From assembly GCF_003721595.1 (NCBI RefSeq), contig NZ_RJJR01000013.1, positions 62,001 to 126,000 of the forward strand: 64,000 bases of DNA. Direction: 5' to 3'. This document shows positions 9,333-17,987 of this stretch, one piece after another; position 1 is the stretch's first letter, and each line of letters begins with the position of its first letter. Source of the stretch: Hanamia caeni. GTDB lineage: Bacteria > Bacteroidota > Bacteroidia > Chitinophagales > Chitinophagaceae. The notes under the pieces were generated by a model, which saw only the letters and a list, made by a program, of their open reading frames with translations, was not told the DNA's origin and did no database searches. Position numbers and translations under genes: made by a program.

Positions 9333-9374
9333 AAATGGCCTCCCTTTTCCAAGGCTGGCCATTTTATTTTTTGT
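9333..9374 (+). terminator. Terminator after nrdJ
   Basis: AAATGGCC at 9333-9340 pairs with GGCCATTT at 9357-9364, with a 16-base loop, followed by a T-rich run. The T-run is on the plus strand, so it fits nrdJ rather than the converging ABC gene. Confidence 0.7.
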
Positions 9375-9397
9375 ATGTGCTCAAAAGGCTGAAAATT

Positions 9398-10252
9398 TTA
9401 GTCCTCCTTATTATCATCTCCAATTAACAAGTTAGCGCCTCCGTCGCGCATGATTTCGTCCATGTTGCGGTCATTATCTACAATGCCTTTTTCTTCGAGC
9501 ATACGCATGTCTTTAGCATCCCGAAGAAATTCGGATGCAAAAATAAATTCATTGAGCTTTTGATTATTATTGAAAATAATGTCTTTGTTGGAGCCTTCCC
9601 ATTCCTTTGTGCCGTGATAGAGATAAAGAATATTTTCGCCAATCTCCATCACGCTGTTCATGTCGTGGGTGTTGATAACAGTTGTAATATTATACTCTTT
9701 GGTAATTTCATGAATAAGCTTATCGATTACCATTGAGGTTTGTGGATCCAAGCCTGAATTGGGTTCATCGCAAAATAAATATTTTGGCCTCAATACGATA
9801 GCCCTTGCAATGCCTACTCTCTTTTTCATCCCCCCGCTTATTTCTGCAGGATATTTTTTATTGGTGCCCGTTAATTCTACTCTCTCAAGAACATCATTTA
9901 CTCTTTCCATTTTTTTTTGAAGGTTCCATTTGGTAAACATGTCGAGAGGAAATTTGATATTCTGTTCTACAGTCATACTATCAAACAACGCCGACCCCTG
10001 GAAAAGCATTCCTATTTGCTGCCGCAATTCTTTGCGTTCTTCCTGTGCCATGCTGGTGAGATTATTGCCATCAAAAACAATTTCGCCTTTATCCACCTCG
10101 AATAAACCTACCATGCATTTTTGCAAAACCGTTTTTCCGCTTCCACTGGTGCCGATAATCAGGTTGGTCATGCCGGTTTGCATTACCGCGCTGATATCTT
10201 TAAGAATTTCTTTTCCGCCAAAGGATTTATAGATATTTTTTAATTCAATCAT
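9398..10252 (-). CDS. mlaF: MlaF-type ABC transporter ATPase
   Basis: A 284-residue ATP-binding subunit of the Mla/MCE lipid transport group, which moves phospholipids between membranes. Walker A is GTSGSGKT, the signature is ISGGMKKRVGIARAI and Walker B runs into YLFCDEPNSGLDP. The MKKRVGxARA form of the signature is typical of MlaF. An extra acidic tail of about 40 residues (ending GDDNKED) follows the ATPase domain. The permease gene lies directly upstream on the same strand, 63 bases away, with a 33-base repeat in between. No MlaD-like gene is present in this window. Confidence 0.88.
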   Translation of the reverse strand: MIELKNIYKSFGGKEILKDISAVMQTGMTNLIIGTSGSGKTVLQKCMVGLFEVDKGEIVFDGNNLTSMAQEERKELRQQIGMLFQGSALFDSMTVEQNIKFPLDMFTKWNLQKKMERVNDVLERVELTGTNKKYPAEISGGMKKRVGIARAIVLRPKYLFCDEPNSGLDPQTSMVIDKLIHEITKEYNITTVINTHDMNSVMEIGENILYLYHGTKEWEGSNKDIIFNNNQKLNEFIFASEFLRDAKDMRMLEEKGIVDNDRNMDEIMRDGGANLLIGDDNKED

Positions 10253-10269
10253 AACAGGAATTGTATCAA

Positions 10270-10302
10270 CAGTAAATCAATAAATCATGTGATTTTTTAT
10301 TC
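10270..10302 (-). repeat. 33-base intergenic repeat, copy 3
   Basis: Read on the minus strand: GAATAAAAAATC, then ACATGA, TTTATTGA and TTTACTG. It begins 13 bases after the mlaE stop and ends 17 bases before the mlaF start, so it sits inside the operon. AATAAA and TTTATT can pair. Confidence 0.7.
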
Positions 10303-10315
10303 TCCTTTTTTGAAA

Positions 10316-11053
10316 TTAAAGAATAAAAAAAGCGAGAATATAATCTGCAAATAATATAAGTATGCAACTTGTTATAACTGCTGCCGTACTTGCTCTGCCG
10401 ATTTCCAATGAACCTCCTTTTACATTATAGCCATAGTAAGAAGAGACGCTGCTGATGATGAAAGCGAAAGAATAGGCCTTCACCAGCGCAAACCAAACAT
10501 TTTTTGGAACGAAATCCAGAAGCAGCCCGCGGTCATACGTATCTCCTGACAAAATACCGCCCAGCGTGCTGGCCAGCCTGCCGCCATAAATTCCTAAAAC
10601 CATCGCAAGGATTACCAGAAATGGAATGGTGATAAGCGCCGCCAGAATTTTAGGTCCGATGAGATAAGACTTTGTGTTGATGCCCATTATTTCCAATGCA
10701 TCAATTTGTTCACTCACACGCATGTTTCCTAATTCGCCGGCAATCTTGCTTCCTACCACTCCAGCCAAAACGATACAAACGAGTGTGGGCGCAAATTCCA
10801 GGATAACCGTATCTCTTACCACCTGTGCGATGGTTTCTTTCTGAATCATGGGGCTTACTAATTGATAGGCCGTTTGCACCGCACTCACCGCGCCCATAAA
10901 AATTGAAATGATTGAAACAATCCAGAGCGAGCCCATTCCGATTTCTACGGATTGATGCATCAATTCTTTCCAATACATTTTAAAATTTTCAGGCCGTGTA
11001 AACATGCCTTTCAACATTAAAAGATAAGTACCGATTTCAGAAAACAGTTTCAT
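10316..11053 (-). CDS. mlaE: MlaE-type ABC transporter permease
   Basis: A 245-residue permease of the MlaE family with about five membrane segments (for example SLWIVSIISIFMGAVSAVQTAY and ILAALITIPFLVILAMVLGIYGG). The family core is clear: EFAPTLVCIVLAGVVGSKIAGELGNMRVSEQIDALEIMGINTKSYLIGPKI. It would form the inner-membrane channel with the MlaF ATPase encoded next. It lies 13 bases downstream of the malic enzyme gene on the same strand and may be cotranscribed with it. Confidence 0.92.
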   Translation of the reverse strand: MKLFSEIGTYLLMLKGMFTRPENFKMYWKELMHQSVEIGMGSLWIVSIISIFMGAVSAVQTAYQLVSPMIQKETIAQVVRDTVILEFAPTLVCIVLAGVVGSKIAGELGNMRVSEQIDALEIMGINTKSYLIGPKILAALITIPFLVILAMVLGIYGGRLASTLGGILSGDTYDRGLLLDFVPKNVWFALVKAYSFAFIISSVSSYYGYNVKGGSLEIGRASTAAVITSCILILFADYILAFFIL

Positions 11054-11066
11054 TGTTTATTCCAGG

Positions 11067-13412
11067 TTATTTTGATTTGGCAAATCCGTTTTTTAATTTC
11101 CGGTTTAATTTTCCTGCCTCCATTTCTGATTTTAATTTGGTGCATTTCATTTGCGCATCCACTACTGCAATCAGCACCATGTTATAAATGCTGCGCACAT
11201 GGCTGCCCAACTGAAGAATATGTACCGGCTTGTTCAGGCCTAATAAAACCGGGCCAATGGTTTCATATCCCACCACTTCCTGTAAAATATTATAGGTAAC
11301 ATTCCCGGAAGCAAGATTTGGAAATATCAAAACATTCACGTCTTTATCTACCAACTCACTAAACGGATAATTCTCTTTTAAAATTTCTTTATTAAAAGCG
11401 ACGTTGGCCTGCATTTCGCCATCAATTACCAAATCAGGTTCAACCTGTTTCACTATGTCCCTGGCCTTAGCCACCAGTTTGGCTTCAGGCGAATTGCTGC
11501 TTCCAAAATTGGAATAACTAAGCATAGCAACATTTGGTGTTATGCCAAAATTCCTGACTTCCTTTGCCACCATTATGGCTATATTGGCCAACTCCTCTGC
11601 TGTGGGATTGAAATTAACCGTGGTATCCGCCAAAAACAGAGGGCCTTTTTTGGTCATAAGAATGTACATGCCCGCCACACTTTTAGAGCCTTCCTCCATT
11701 CCAATTATTTGCAATGCGGGGCGGATAGTGTCAGGATAATTTTTTGAAAGCCCAGATATCATTGCATCAGCTTCGCCTGTTTCTACCATCATGCATCCAA
11801 AGTAGTTGCGGTCTTTCATTATTTTTTTTGCTTCATAAGCATTAAATCCTTTGCGCTGGCGTTTGGCAAAAAATATGGCTCCGAATTCCATCCGCTTTTC
11901 ATGTGTATTGTGATTTTTTGGATCAATAATTTGCATTTCAGAAATATCGATTCCACTTTCCCGGGCGATGGCTTCTATTTTTTCTTCATCTCCAATCAAA
12001 ATGGGGAATGCCACTCCTTCATCCAATACCAATTGAGCAGTCTTCAATACTTTCTGATTTTCAGCATCAGCAAAAACTACTTTCTTAGGATTTTTCCTTG
12101 CCTTAGCTCCTATCATCCTTAACAAATGATTGTCAATTCCAAGCCGTTCATTCAATTGTTGCGCATACAATTCCCAATCTGTAATCGGCTGTTGCGCCAC
12201 GCCGCTCTCCATGGCTGCTTTGGCAACTGCAGGCGCTACCTGCTGAAGCAGCCTGTTGTCCAGCGGTTTGGGAATAATATAATTTGGGCCAAAAAGAATT
12301 ACTTTTTCATTGTAGGCCATGTTGACTAAATCAGGTACCGGCAGCCTGGCTAATTCGGCCAGGGCTTTCACCGCGGCGAGCTTCATTTCCTCATTGATGC
12401 GGGTAGCTCTTACATCCAGCGCGCCCCGAAAGATATAAGGAAATCCTAACACATTATTTACCTGGTTAGGATAGTCGCTTCTGCCTGTTGCCATTATCAC
12501 ATCCTTGCGGGCGCCTATTGCTTTATCGTAGGTAATTTCAGGATCGGGATTGGCCATAGCAAATACAATCGGATTTTTTGCCATGCTTTTAATCATTTCA
12601 GCAGAAAGAACATTTCCTACGCTAAGGCCGATAAATACATCGGCATCTTTCATTGCTTTTTCCAGGGTGAGGCTGGCATCTTTAGTATGAGCAAATTTTT
12701 TTTTCATTTCGCTCAAATCATCACGTGAAGAATGAATCACACCGGTTCTGTCAAACATTATAAAATTATCCGGGTTGGCACCAAGCGCTACATATAATTC
12801 AACGCAAGCCATAGCGGCAGCACCGGCACCGTTTACTACGAATCTTACTTTGCTGATCTTCTTTTTCTGAATTTCAAGCGCATTTAACAATGCAGCAGCG
12901 CTAATGATGGCCGTTCCATGCTGGTCATCATGCATAACGGGGATGTGTAAACGTTCTTTTAATTTTTGTTCGATATAAAAACATTCCGGAGCCCTGATAT
13001 CTTCAAGATTAATTCCTCCAAATGTGGGCTCAAGTGCAGCAACAATTTCCACAAACTTTTCAGGGTCTGTTTCATTGATTTCAATATCGAACACATCAAT
13101 ATCTGCAAAAATTTTAAACAACACACCTTTCCCTTCCATAACCGGCTTGCCTGCCAGCGCCCCGATATTTCCCAGGCCTAACACCGCAGTGCCGTTACTG
13201 ATAACCGCAACCAAATTTCCTTTCGCAGTATACTGATAAGCCGTTTCAGGACTTTGTTCTATTTCCAAACATGGAACCGCTACGCCAGGTGAGTAAGCTA
13301 ATGATAAATCTCTTTGTGTTTTGGTGGCTTTGGTTGGGATTACCTCAATCTTTCCCGGCCTTCCCTTGGAATGATAATCGAGTGCTTCCTGCTTGCGGAT
13401 GGTTTTCGCCAT
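11067..13412 (-). CDS. maeB: Malic enzyme with phosphotransacetylase-like domain (MaeB type)
   Basis: A 781-residue fusion protein. Residues 1-430 form a malic enzyme (oxidative decarboxylation of malate to pyruvate): SLAYSPGVAVPC, HDDQHGTAIISAAALLNAL and the dinucleotide-binding VNGAGAAAMACVEL. Residues 450-781 form a phosphotransacetylase-like domain (DAENQKVLKTAQL, GYETIGPVLLGLNKPVHILQLG), which in this family is regulatory and has lost acetyltransferase activity. NADP is the usual cofactor of MaeB-type enzymes. It would supply NADPH and pyruvate from the TCA cycle. Confidence 0.95.
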   Translation of the reverse strand: MAKTIRKQEALDYHSKGRPGKIEVIPTKATKTQRDLSLAYSPGVAVPCLEIEQSPETAYQYTAKGNLVAVISNGTAVLGLGNIGALAGKPVMEGKGVLFKIFADIDVFDIEINETDPEKFVEIVAALEPTFGGINLEDIRAPECFYIEQKLKERLHIPVMHDDQHGTAIISAAALLNALEIQKKKISKVRFVVNGAGAAAMACVELYVALGANPDNFIMFDRTGVIHSSRDDLSEMKKKFAHTKDASLTLEKAMKDADVFIGLSVGNVLSAEMIKSMAKNPIVFAMANPDPEITYDKAIGARKDVIMATGRSDYPNQVNNVLGFPYIFRGALDVRATRINEEMKLAAVKALAELARLPVPDLVNMAYNEKVILFGPNYIIPKPLDNRLLQQVAPAVAKAAMESGVAQQPITDWELYAQQLNERLGIDNHLLRMIGAKARKNPKKVVFADAENQKVLKTAQLVLDEGVAFPILIGDEEKIEAIARESGIDISEMQIIDPKNHNTHEKRMEFGAIFFAKRQRKGFNAYEAKKIMKDRNYFGCMMVETGEADAMISGLSKNYPDTIRPALQIIGMEEGSKSVAGMYILMTKKGPLFLADTTVNFNPTAEELANIAIMVAKEVRNFGITPNVAMLSYSNFGSSNSPEAKLVAKARDIVKQVEPDLVIDGEMQANVAFNKEILKENYPFSELVDKDVNVLIFPNLASGNVTYNILQEVVGYETIGPVLLGLNKPVHILQLGSHVRSIYNMVLIAVVDAQMKCTKLKSEMEAGKLNRKLKNGFAKSK

Positions 13413-13491
13413 AATTAAATATTAAAACTTGGCTTCTCTTTAGGCCGAAAAATTTTATTCTAAAGTAAAGATAGTTAATGTTACAAATTCA

Positions 13492-14667
13492 TTACAGGCT
13501 TGCGGCAAGCCACGCCATAATGCCTATGCCGGTTTCGATGGCGCTTTCGTCAATATTAAAAGTAGGAGTGTGTACGCCGGATGTAATGCCTTTTCCTGCA
13601 TTGGCCACGCCTAACCTGAAAAAACAAGCGGGGATTTGATGAGAATAAAAAGCAAAATCTTCAGCGCCCATCCTCATTTCCGTTTCTCCTACAATTTCAG
13701 CGCCTGCAAATTCAATTGCTTTTCGTTTAGCATTCTCCGTTAGTTCCATGTTGTTAATTACAAACGGGTATCCCACATCAATCTTAACCTCAATTTCCAC
13801 GCCTGAAATTTCAGCGGTTGCTTTGCCAATATTTTTTATCATTTCATGAGCCTTAAACCGCCATTCCTCATTCATCGCTCTGAAAGTGCCCATCAGATTC
13901 ACTTCTGAAGGAATCACATTGGTAGTATTTCCTCCCTGGAAAGAAGTGATGGAAAGAACAGACGGATTGAACGGGTTGTTAAAACGGCTTATTAACTGTT
14001 GAAGATTTACAACTAATTGTGATGCCGCAAGGATGGTATCCGCAGTAAGATGCGGCGCGGCTGCATGGCCGCCTTTTCCTTTTACGGTGATGTAAATTTC
14101 ATCCGCACTGGCCATCACCATGCCGCCCCTGAAACTCAGGTTTCCTGCTTCCAGGCCAGGATGAACATGCAGCGCCAAAATGGAATCAGGCTTTGGATTT
14201 TCCAAAACGCCTTCTTTGATCATGAGGCTGGCGCCGCCCGGATTTTTTTCTTCACCCGGTTGAAAAATTAGTTTGATGGTTCCTTCCCAATCTTCTTTTA
14301 ATTCATTCAAAATCTTTGCCGCTCCAAGAAGGCAGGTGGTATGCACATCGTGGCCGCAGGCGTGCATTACGCCTTCATTTTTTGAACGGTATTCTATTTC
14401 ATTTTTTTCTGTTATGGGCAACGCATCCATATCTGCGCGCAGGGCAATAATTTTTTTTGAAGGATTTTTCCCTTCGATAATTCCAACGACGCCGGTGGTT
14501 GCTATTACACTATGTTTAATTCCAAATTCTTTTAATTTCTGCTGCACAAATTTTGATGTCTCAAATTCTTTATAGCTCAGTTCAGGATGCGCATGAAGAT
14601 GGCGCCGGATTTGAACAAATTCATCAAAGTCAGTTTTAGCCAGGTTCTGTATTTTTTCTTTCAACAT
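13492..14667 (-). CDS. M20 family amidohydrolase
   Basis: A 391-residue zinc aminoacylase/carboxypeptidase of the M20D group (hippurate hydrolase, N-acyl-amino-acid amidohydrolase, IAA-amide hydrolase relatives). Metal-binding motifs are HACGHDVHTTCLLGAA, FQPGEEKNPGGA, LHVHPGLEAG and MGAEDFAFYS, with a lid domain between. I chose the ATG at 14667 (MLKEKIQ). The TTG at 14691 gives a longer frame, but it coincides with a TAnnTTTG promoter box, and homologues start with the LKEKIQ helix. The acyl substrate cannot be read from the sequence. Confidence 0.9.
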   Translation of the reverse strand: MLKEKIQNLAKTDFDEFVQIRRHLHAHPELSYKEFETSKFVQQKLKEFGIKHSVIATTGVVGIIEGKNPSKKIIALRADMDALPITEKNEIEYRSKNEGVMHACGHDVHTTCLLGAAKILNELKEDWEGTIKLIFQPGEEKNPGGASLMIKEGVLENPKPDSILALHVHPGLEAGNLSFRGGMVMASADEIYITVKGKGGHAAAPHLTADTILAASQLVVNLQQLISRFNNPFNPSVLSITSFQGGNTTNVIPSEVNLMGTFRAMNEEWRFKAHEMIKNIGKATAEISGVEIEVKIDVGYPFVINNMELTENAKRKAIEFAGAEIVGETEMRMGAEDFAFYSHQIPACFFRLGVANAGKGITSGVHTPTFNIDESAIETGIGIMAWLAASL

Positions 14668-14688
14668 GGGAGAAGGCTTAGTATCGGA

Positions 14689-14696
14689 CAAATGTA
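14689..14696 (-). promoter_or_regulatory. Possible -7 box for the M20 gene
   Basis: On the minus strand this reads TACATTTG, an exact TAnnTTTG Bacteroidota -7 element, ending 21 bases before the chosen ATG at 14667. No -33 TTTG was found at the right distance. Confidence 0.4.
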
Positions 14697-14755
14697 AAAG
14701 AGTTTCGCTGAAGAAACTTTTTTCAAATAATTTAAACTATCAGTAGCTTTTATAT

Positions 14756-14788
14756 GAATAAAAATCTGGCTTATTTATTAGTTTACTG
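14756..14788 (+). repeat. 33-base intergenic repeat, copy 4
   Basis: One of the best copies: GAATAAAAATC, then TGGC, TTATTTATTA and GTTTACTG. It ends 5 bases from the stop codon of the SPOR-protein gene, which runs the other way. AATAA and TTATT can pair. Confidence 0.8.
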
Positions 14789-14793
14789 CCCAT

Positions 14794-15225
14794 CTATCTT
14801 TCGTCAGGGCCAACTTCCACAGGCTCCTCAATATAATAAACCGTAGCGCCGCCAAGCATATCGCTGATTTGCTTTCTGTAAATTTCAGCCTCGTCTTTTG
14901 TTTTAAAATTGCCAAATTTGATGCGGATATAAGGGCTTGAATACCACATATACGGCTTTTGCTCAGGAAATTTTCTTAAAAGTTCGGCCCGTATTTTAAA
15001 AGCATAATCTTTATCATTCGTATTCAACACCATCAGCCGATAGCCCATTACGGTATGGGGTTGCCTTTTATAATTAATCGCATTCAGCTCTGCCTCTTTT
15101 CGGGCAAGAATGTTCAGCCTGTAATCTTTAAACACAACCACCTTGTTTTGCGGAAGCGAATCATTCGATTGGGCAAAAGAAGAATTGCTGAAACCAATAA
15201 AAAATAAAATGAATAAATATTTCAT
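14794..15225 (-). CDS. Small secreted SPOR-like domain protein
   Basis: A 143-residue protein with a signal peptide (MKYLFILFFIGF, cleavage after about FAQS). The C-terminal 80 residues (GYRLMVLNT, then SSPYIRIKFGNFKTKDEAEIYRKQI and VYYIEEPVEV) have the strand-helix-strand repeat of a SPOR domain, which binds glycan strands denuded of peptides at division sites. The start at 15225 is chosen because the longer frame would put 19 charged residues before the signal peptide. It lies downstream of deoC on the same strand. Confidence 0.7.
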   Translation of the reverse strand: MKYLFILFFIGFSNSSFAQSNDSLPQNKVVVFKDYRLNILARKEAELNAINYKRQPHTVMGYRLMVLNTNDKDYAFKIRAELLRKFPEQKPYMWYSSPYIRIKFGNFKTKDEAEIYRKQISDMLGGATVYYIEEPVEVGPDER

Positions 15226-15340
15226 GCCACTGAATAAATCAAAACGCAAATCTAATGTCATCCTTTGCTTTACAGAAATCACGAAACAGAAATTTTTGTT
15301 AGAATGATGATATCAGGAGTGATTTGGTTGCAATCTTTTT

Positions 15341-16003
15341 TTATTCCATTCCTTCCTTTACAATCTGCACACTGGCGCTGCAACCGATTCTGTTGGCCCC
15401 GGCATTGATTAATTCTTTTGCAAATGAATAAGACCGGATGCCGCCGCTGGCTTTGATTTTTATTGAATCAGCCAGGTGCGCTCTTATCAATTGCACGTCA
15501 TGAATGGAAGCCCCTTTTTCTGCAAAACCGGTTGAAGTTTTTACATAATCTACTCCAGCCGCGCCATAAATATCACAGCATTTTATGATGTCTTCTTCTG
15601 TCAAAATACCACTTTCGATAATCACTTTAATCACTTTATTTTTATTCCTGACAATGGGCATTACCGTATTGATTTCATTGGCGATAAAATTCCAGTCGCC
15701 GTTTTTTATCGCTGAAATATTTACCACCATATCCAGTTCATCAGCGCCGTCAACAATGGCTAAAACAATTTCTGCCACTTTGGCTTCGATGGCGCAATAT
15801 CCAAAAGGAAAACCGATAACGGTGGCGACTTTTATCCGGGATTCTCCCAAAAACTCTTTCGCTTTTTTTACATACAATGGTGGCACACAAACCGCAGCAA
15901 ATCCATATTCTACGGCTTCTTTACAAACTTTTTCTACTTCACCAAGGGTGGTGGTTTGTTTTAAAATCGTGTGGTCAATATAAGGTGCAATATTCATTTT
16001 CAT
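15341..16003 (-). CDS. deoC: Deoxyribose-phosphate aldolase
   Basis: A 220-residue class I aldolase that splits 2-deoxyribose 5-phosphate into glyceraldehyde 3-phosphate and acetaldehyde in deoxynucleoside breakdown. Family motifs: YIDHTILKQTTTLGEVEKVC, VIGFPFGY, KVIIESGILTEEDI and YVKTSTGF, where the K forms the Schiff base, then KASGGIRS. Two start codons (16003 and 15997) are equally possible. It is divergent from the PLP enzyme gene, with 177 bases between. Confidence 0.96.
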   Translation of the reverse strand: MKMNIAPYIDHTILKQTTTLGEVEKVCKEAVEYGFAAVCVPPLYVKKAKEFLGESRIKVATVIGFPFGYCAIEAKVAEIVLAIVDGADELDMVVNISAIKNGDWNFIANEINTVMPIVRNKNKVIKVIIESGILTEEDIIKCCDIYGAAGVDYVKTSTGFAEKGASIHDVQLIRAHLADSIKIKASGGIRSYSFAKELINAGANRIGCSASVQIVKEGME

Positions 16004-16138
16004 AATTCGTGTAGTTCATTTTTTAGAAAAATGAAGATAGGGATTTCATCCATTTTTTTGCCGATTGTTTCTGCTGACTTTTTTTCGTTCCCGGATAATG
16101 AAGAATTTGGTCATCCCTATGCGTCTTCTGCTTTTAAC

Positions 16139-16146
16139 TACTTTTG
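16139..16146 (+). promoter_or_regulatory. Possible -7 box upstream of the PLP enzyme gene
   Basis: TACTTTTG matches TAnnTTTG and lies 34 bases before the ATG at 16181. It supports the shorter start, because the longer reading frame would be transcribed only in part. No well-spaced -33 element was seen. Confidence 0.4.
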
Positions 16147-16180
16147 CATCATTCTCAATTTCGGTTATATAAATTTTAAA

Positions 16181-17407
16181 ATGTCTTCAGAAAAAAAACA
16201 ATTGAAAGGATTTGGCTCTACAGCCATACACGCAGGGCACAAAACAGAAGGAAACAATCCACATCTGACGCCCATTTATGCAAGCAGCTCTTATGTTTTT
16301 GGAACTGCCGAAGAAGGAATGCGCCGGTTTAGCGGCGAAGAGCCCGGCTATATTTACAGCCGGTGGGGAAACCCAAGCCTGAAAGAGGCAGAAGATAAAA
16401 TTTCCGCTTTGGAAAGTTTTGGATTGATTGAAAACGGCAAACCTTTACAATTAAAAGCCCGGCTGCATGCCAGCGGGATGGCGGCCATCAACACGCTGAT
16501 GCTGGGAAATCTAAAAAGCGGCGACAAAATTCTTTCCCATTATTCTTTATACGGCGGCACGCAGGAGTTGATGAACCGCGTGCTTCCCGGATTGCAGATC
16601 GAATCTGAAATTATTGATCTGCGCGACCTTGGCAAAGCAGAAAAAGCGATAAAAAACGATCCGAAAATAAAATTGGTTTATTTGGAAACGCCCGCCAATC
16701 CTACGATTCAATGCGTAGATATCCAGGCGCTCACCCATCTCGCTAAAAATTATAACCTAATCGTGGCTGTGGATAATACATTTGCAACGCCTTATCTGCA
16801 GCAGCCTTTTAAATATGGGGTTGATTTTGTGGTGCATTCCACTACTAAATTTTTGAACGGACATGGCACTGCAATTGGCGGTGCGCTTATCGGAAGAGAC
16901 ATTGAGCTGATGAATACTAAACTGGAAAAAGTACATCGCCTGCTGGGCGGAAACAGTAATTCCTTCGATGCTTTTTTATTAACACAGGGAATGAAAACGC
17001 TGGAAGTAAGAATGGAAAGGCACTGCGCCAATGCGGTGAAGGTGGCGGAATTTCTTGAGCAAAGTAAGGCAATAAGCAAAGTAAATTATCTCGGCCTTCC
17101 TTCACATCCCGATCATGAAACCTCGCTTAAGCAAATGAGGCATCCGGGGCCGATGTTGAGTTTTGAAATGAAAGGCGGCCTGGAGGCTGGCAAAAAATTC
17201 ATCAATAAATTACAAATGTGTGTAAGGGCCGTTTCTCTCGGAAGCTGTGATTCGCTCTTATCTCATCCCGCTTCAATGACGCATTATGGCGTGCCAAAAG
17301 CAGATCGTGAAAAATATGGAATCACTGATGGACTGATAAGAATGAGCGTGGGCATTGAAGATGTTGAAGATATTTTGAGTGATTTGGAACAGGCGGCCAC
17401 CGATTGA
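16181..17407 (+). CDS. Cys/Met metabolism PLP enzyme (methionine gamma-lyase / cystathionine gamma-synthase type)
   Basis: A 408-residue pyridoxal-phosphate enzyme of the transsulfuration family. The PLP lysine lies in VVHSTTKFLNGHG; other marks are GYIYSRWGNPSLKEAEDKISALE, LVYLETPANPTIQ, VDNTFATPYLQQP and the C-terminal RMSVGIEDVEDI. Members catalyse cystathionine gamma-synthase, gamma-lyase, methionine gamma-lyase or O-acetylhomoserine sulfhydrylase reactions, and the sequence alone does not separate these. The SLGSCDSLLSHPASMTH stretch resembles methionine gamma-lyases. A GNAT gene follows 39 bases later. Confidence 0.88.
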   Translation: MSSEKKQLKGFGSTAIHAGHKTEGNNPHLTPIYASSSYVFGTAEEGMRRFSGEEPGYIYSRWGNPSLKEAEDKISALESFGLIENGKPLQLKARLHASGMAAINTLMLGNLKSGDKILSHYSLYGGTQELMNRVLPGLQIESEIIDLRDLGKAEKAIKNDPKIKLVYLETPANPTIQCVDIQALTHLAKNYNLIVAVDNTFATPYLQQPFKYGVDFVVHSTTKFLNGHGTAIGGALIGRDIELMNTKLEKVHRLLGGNSNSFDAFLLTQGMKTLEVRMERHCANAVKVAEFLEQSKAISKVNYLGLPSHPDHETSLKQMRHPGPMLSFEMKGGLEAGKKFINKLQMCVRAVSLGSCDSLLSHPASMTHYGVPKADREKYGITDGLIRMSVGIEDVEDILSDLEQAATD

Positions 17408-17446
17408 CAAAGAAAATTGATAATTGAAAATTACGGAAAAGTTATA

Positions 17447-17899
17447 ATGGAGATCAACATTCGAAAAGCGGTAAAAGACGATTGCCGTCCAATGATGCAA
17501 CTCATTCATGAACTGGCTGCTTACGAAAAAGCACCGGAGGAAGTGACTGTCAATTTTGATCACTTTGTTGAAAGCGGTTTTGGTGAAAATCCTGTCTGGT
17601 GGGCGTTTGTGGCAGAAGTTGATGAAAATGTAGTTGGCTTTGCTTTATATTATATCCGCTATTCTACATGGAAAGGACAGCGGCTTTACCTGGAAGATAT
17701 CCTGGTAAATGAACCCTTTCGTGGAAAGGGAATTGGCAAATTATTGTTTGACCAGCTATTAAAAGAAGTAAAAGAGAAAAAGTTTTCCGGAATGGTTTGG
17801 CAGGTGCTTGGATGGAATGAGCCTGCCATTAATTTTTACAAAAAATATGCTGGTGTCAGTTTTGATAATGAATGGGTGAACTGCAGTTTACCCGGTTAG
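17447..17899 (+). CDS. GNAT acetyltransferase, SSAT-like
   Basis: A 150-residue GNAT protein resembling the spermidine/diamine N1-acetyltransferase group: IRKAVKDDCRPMMQLIHELAAYEKAPEEV at the N-terminus, YLEDILVNEPFRGKGIGKLLF for acetyl-CoA binding, and QVLGWNEPAINFYKKYAG. The ATG at 17447 is preferred to an upstream TTG because it starts the first beta strand (MEINIRKA). The real amine substrate is unknown. It may be cotranscribed with the PLP enzyme. Confidence 0.85.
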   Translation: MEINIRKAVKDDCRPMMQLIHELAAYEKAPEEVTVNFDHFVESGFGENPVWWAFVAEVDENVVGFALYYIRYSTWKGQRLYLEDILVNEPFRGKGIGKLLFDQLLKEVKEKKFSGMVWQVLGWNEPAINFYKKYAGVSFDNEWVNCSLPG

Positions 17900-17919
17900 C
17901 CAGCAATTGCGGTTAAACG

Positions 17920-17952
17920 AAATAAAAATCAGCAAAGTTTGTTGGTTTACTG
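17920..17952 (+). repeat. 33-base intergenic repeat, copy 5
   Basis: AAATAAAAATC is exact, the centre (AGCAAAGTTTG) is diverged and has lost the pairing, and GTTTACTG is exact. It begins 20 bases after the GNAT stop and lies upstream of icd. Confidence 0.7.
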
Positions 17953-17987
17953 TGTTGGACAAATACGCTACGATAAAATTATAATTT

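Noticed and set aside
16768..16776. DnaA-box match TGTGGATAA
   Set aside because: It lies within the coding sequence of the PLP enzyme and reads as ordinary codons (VDN).
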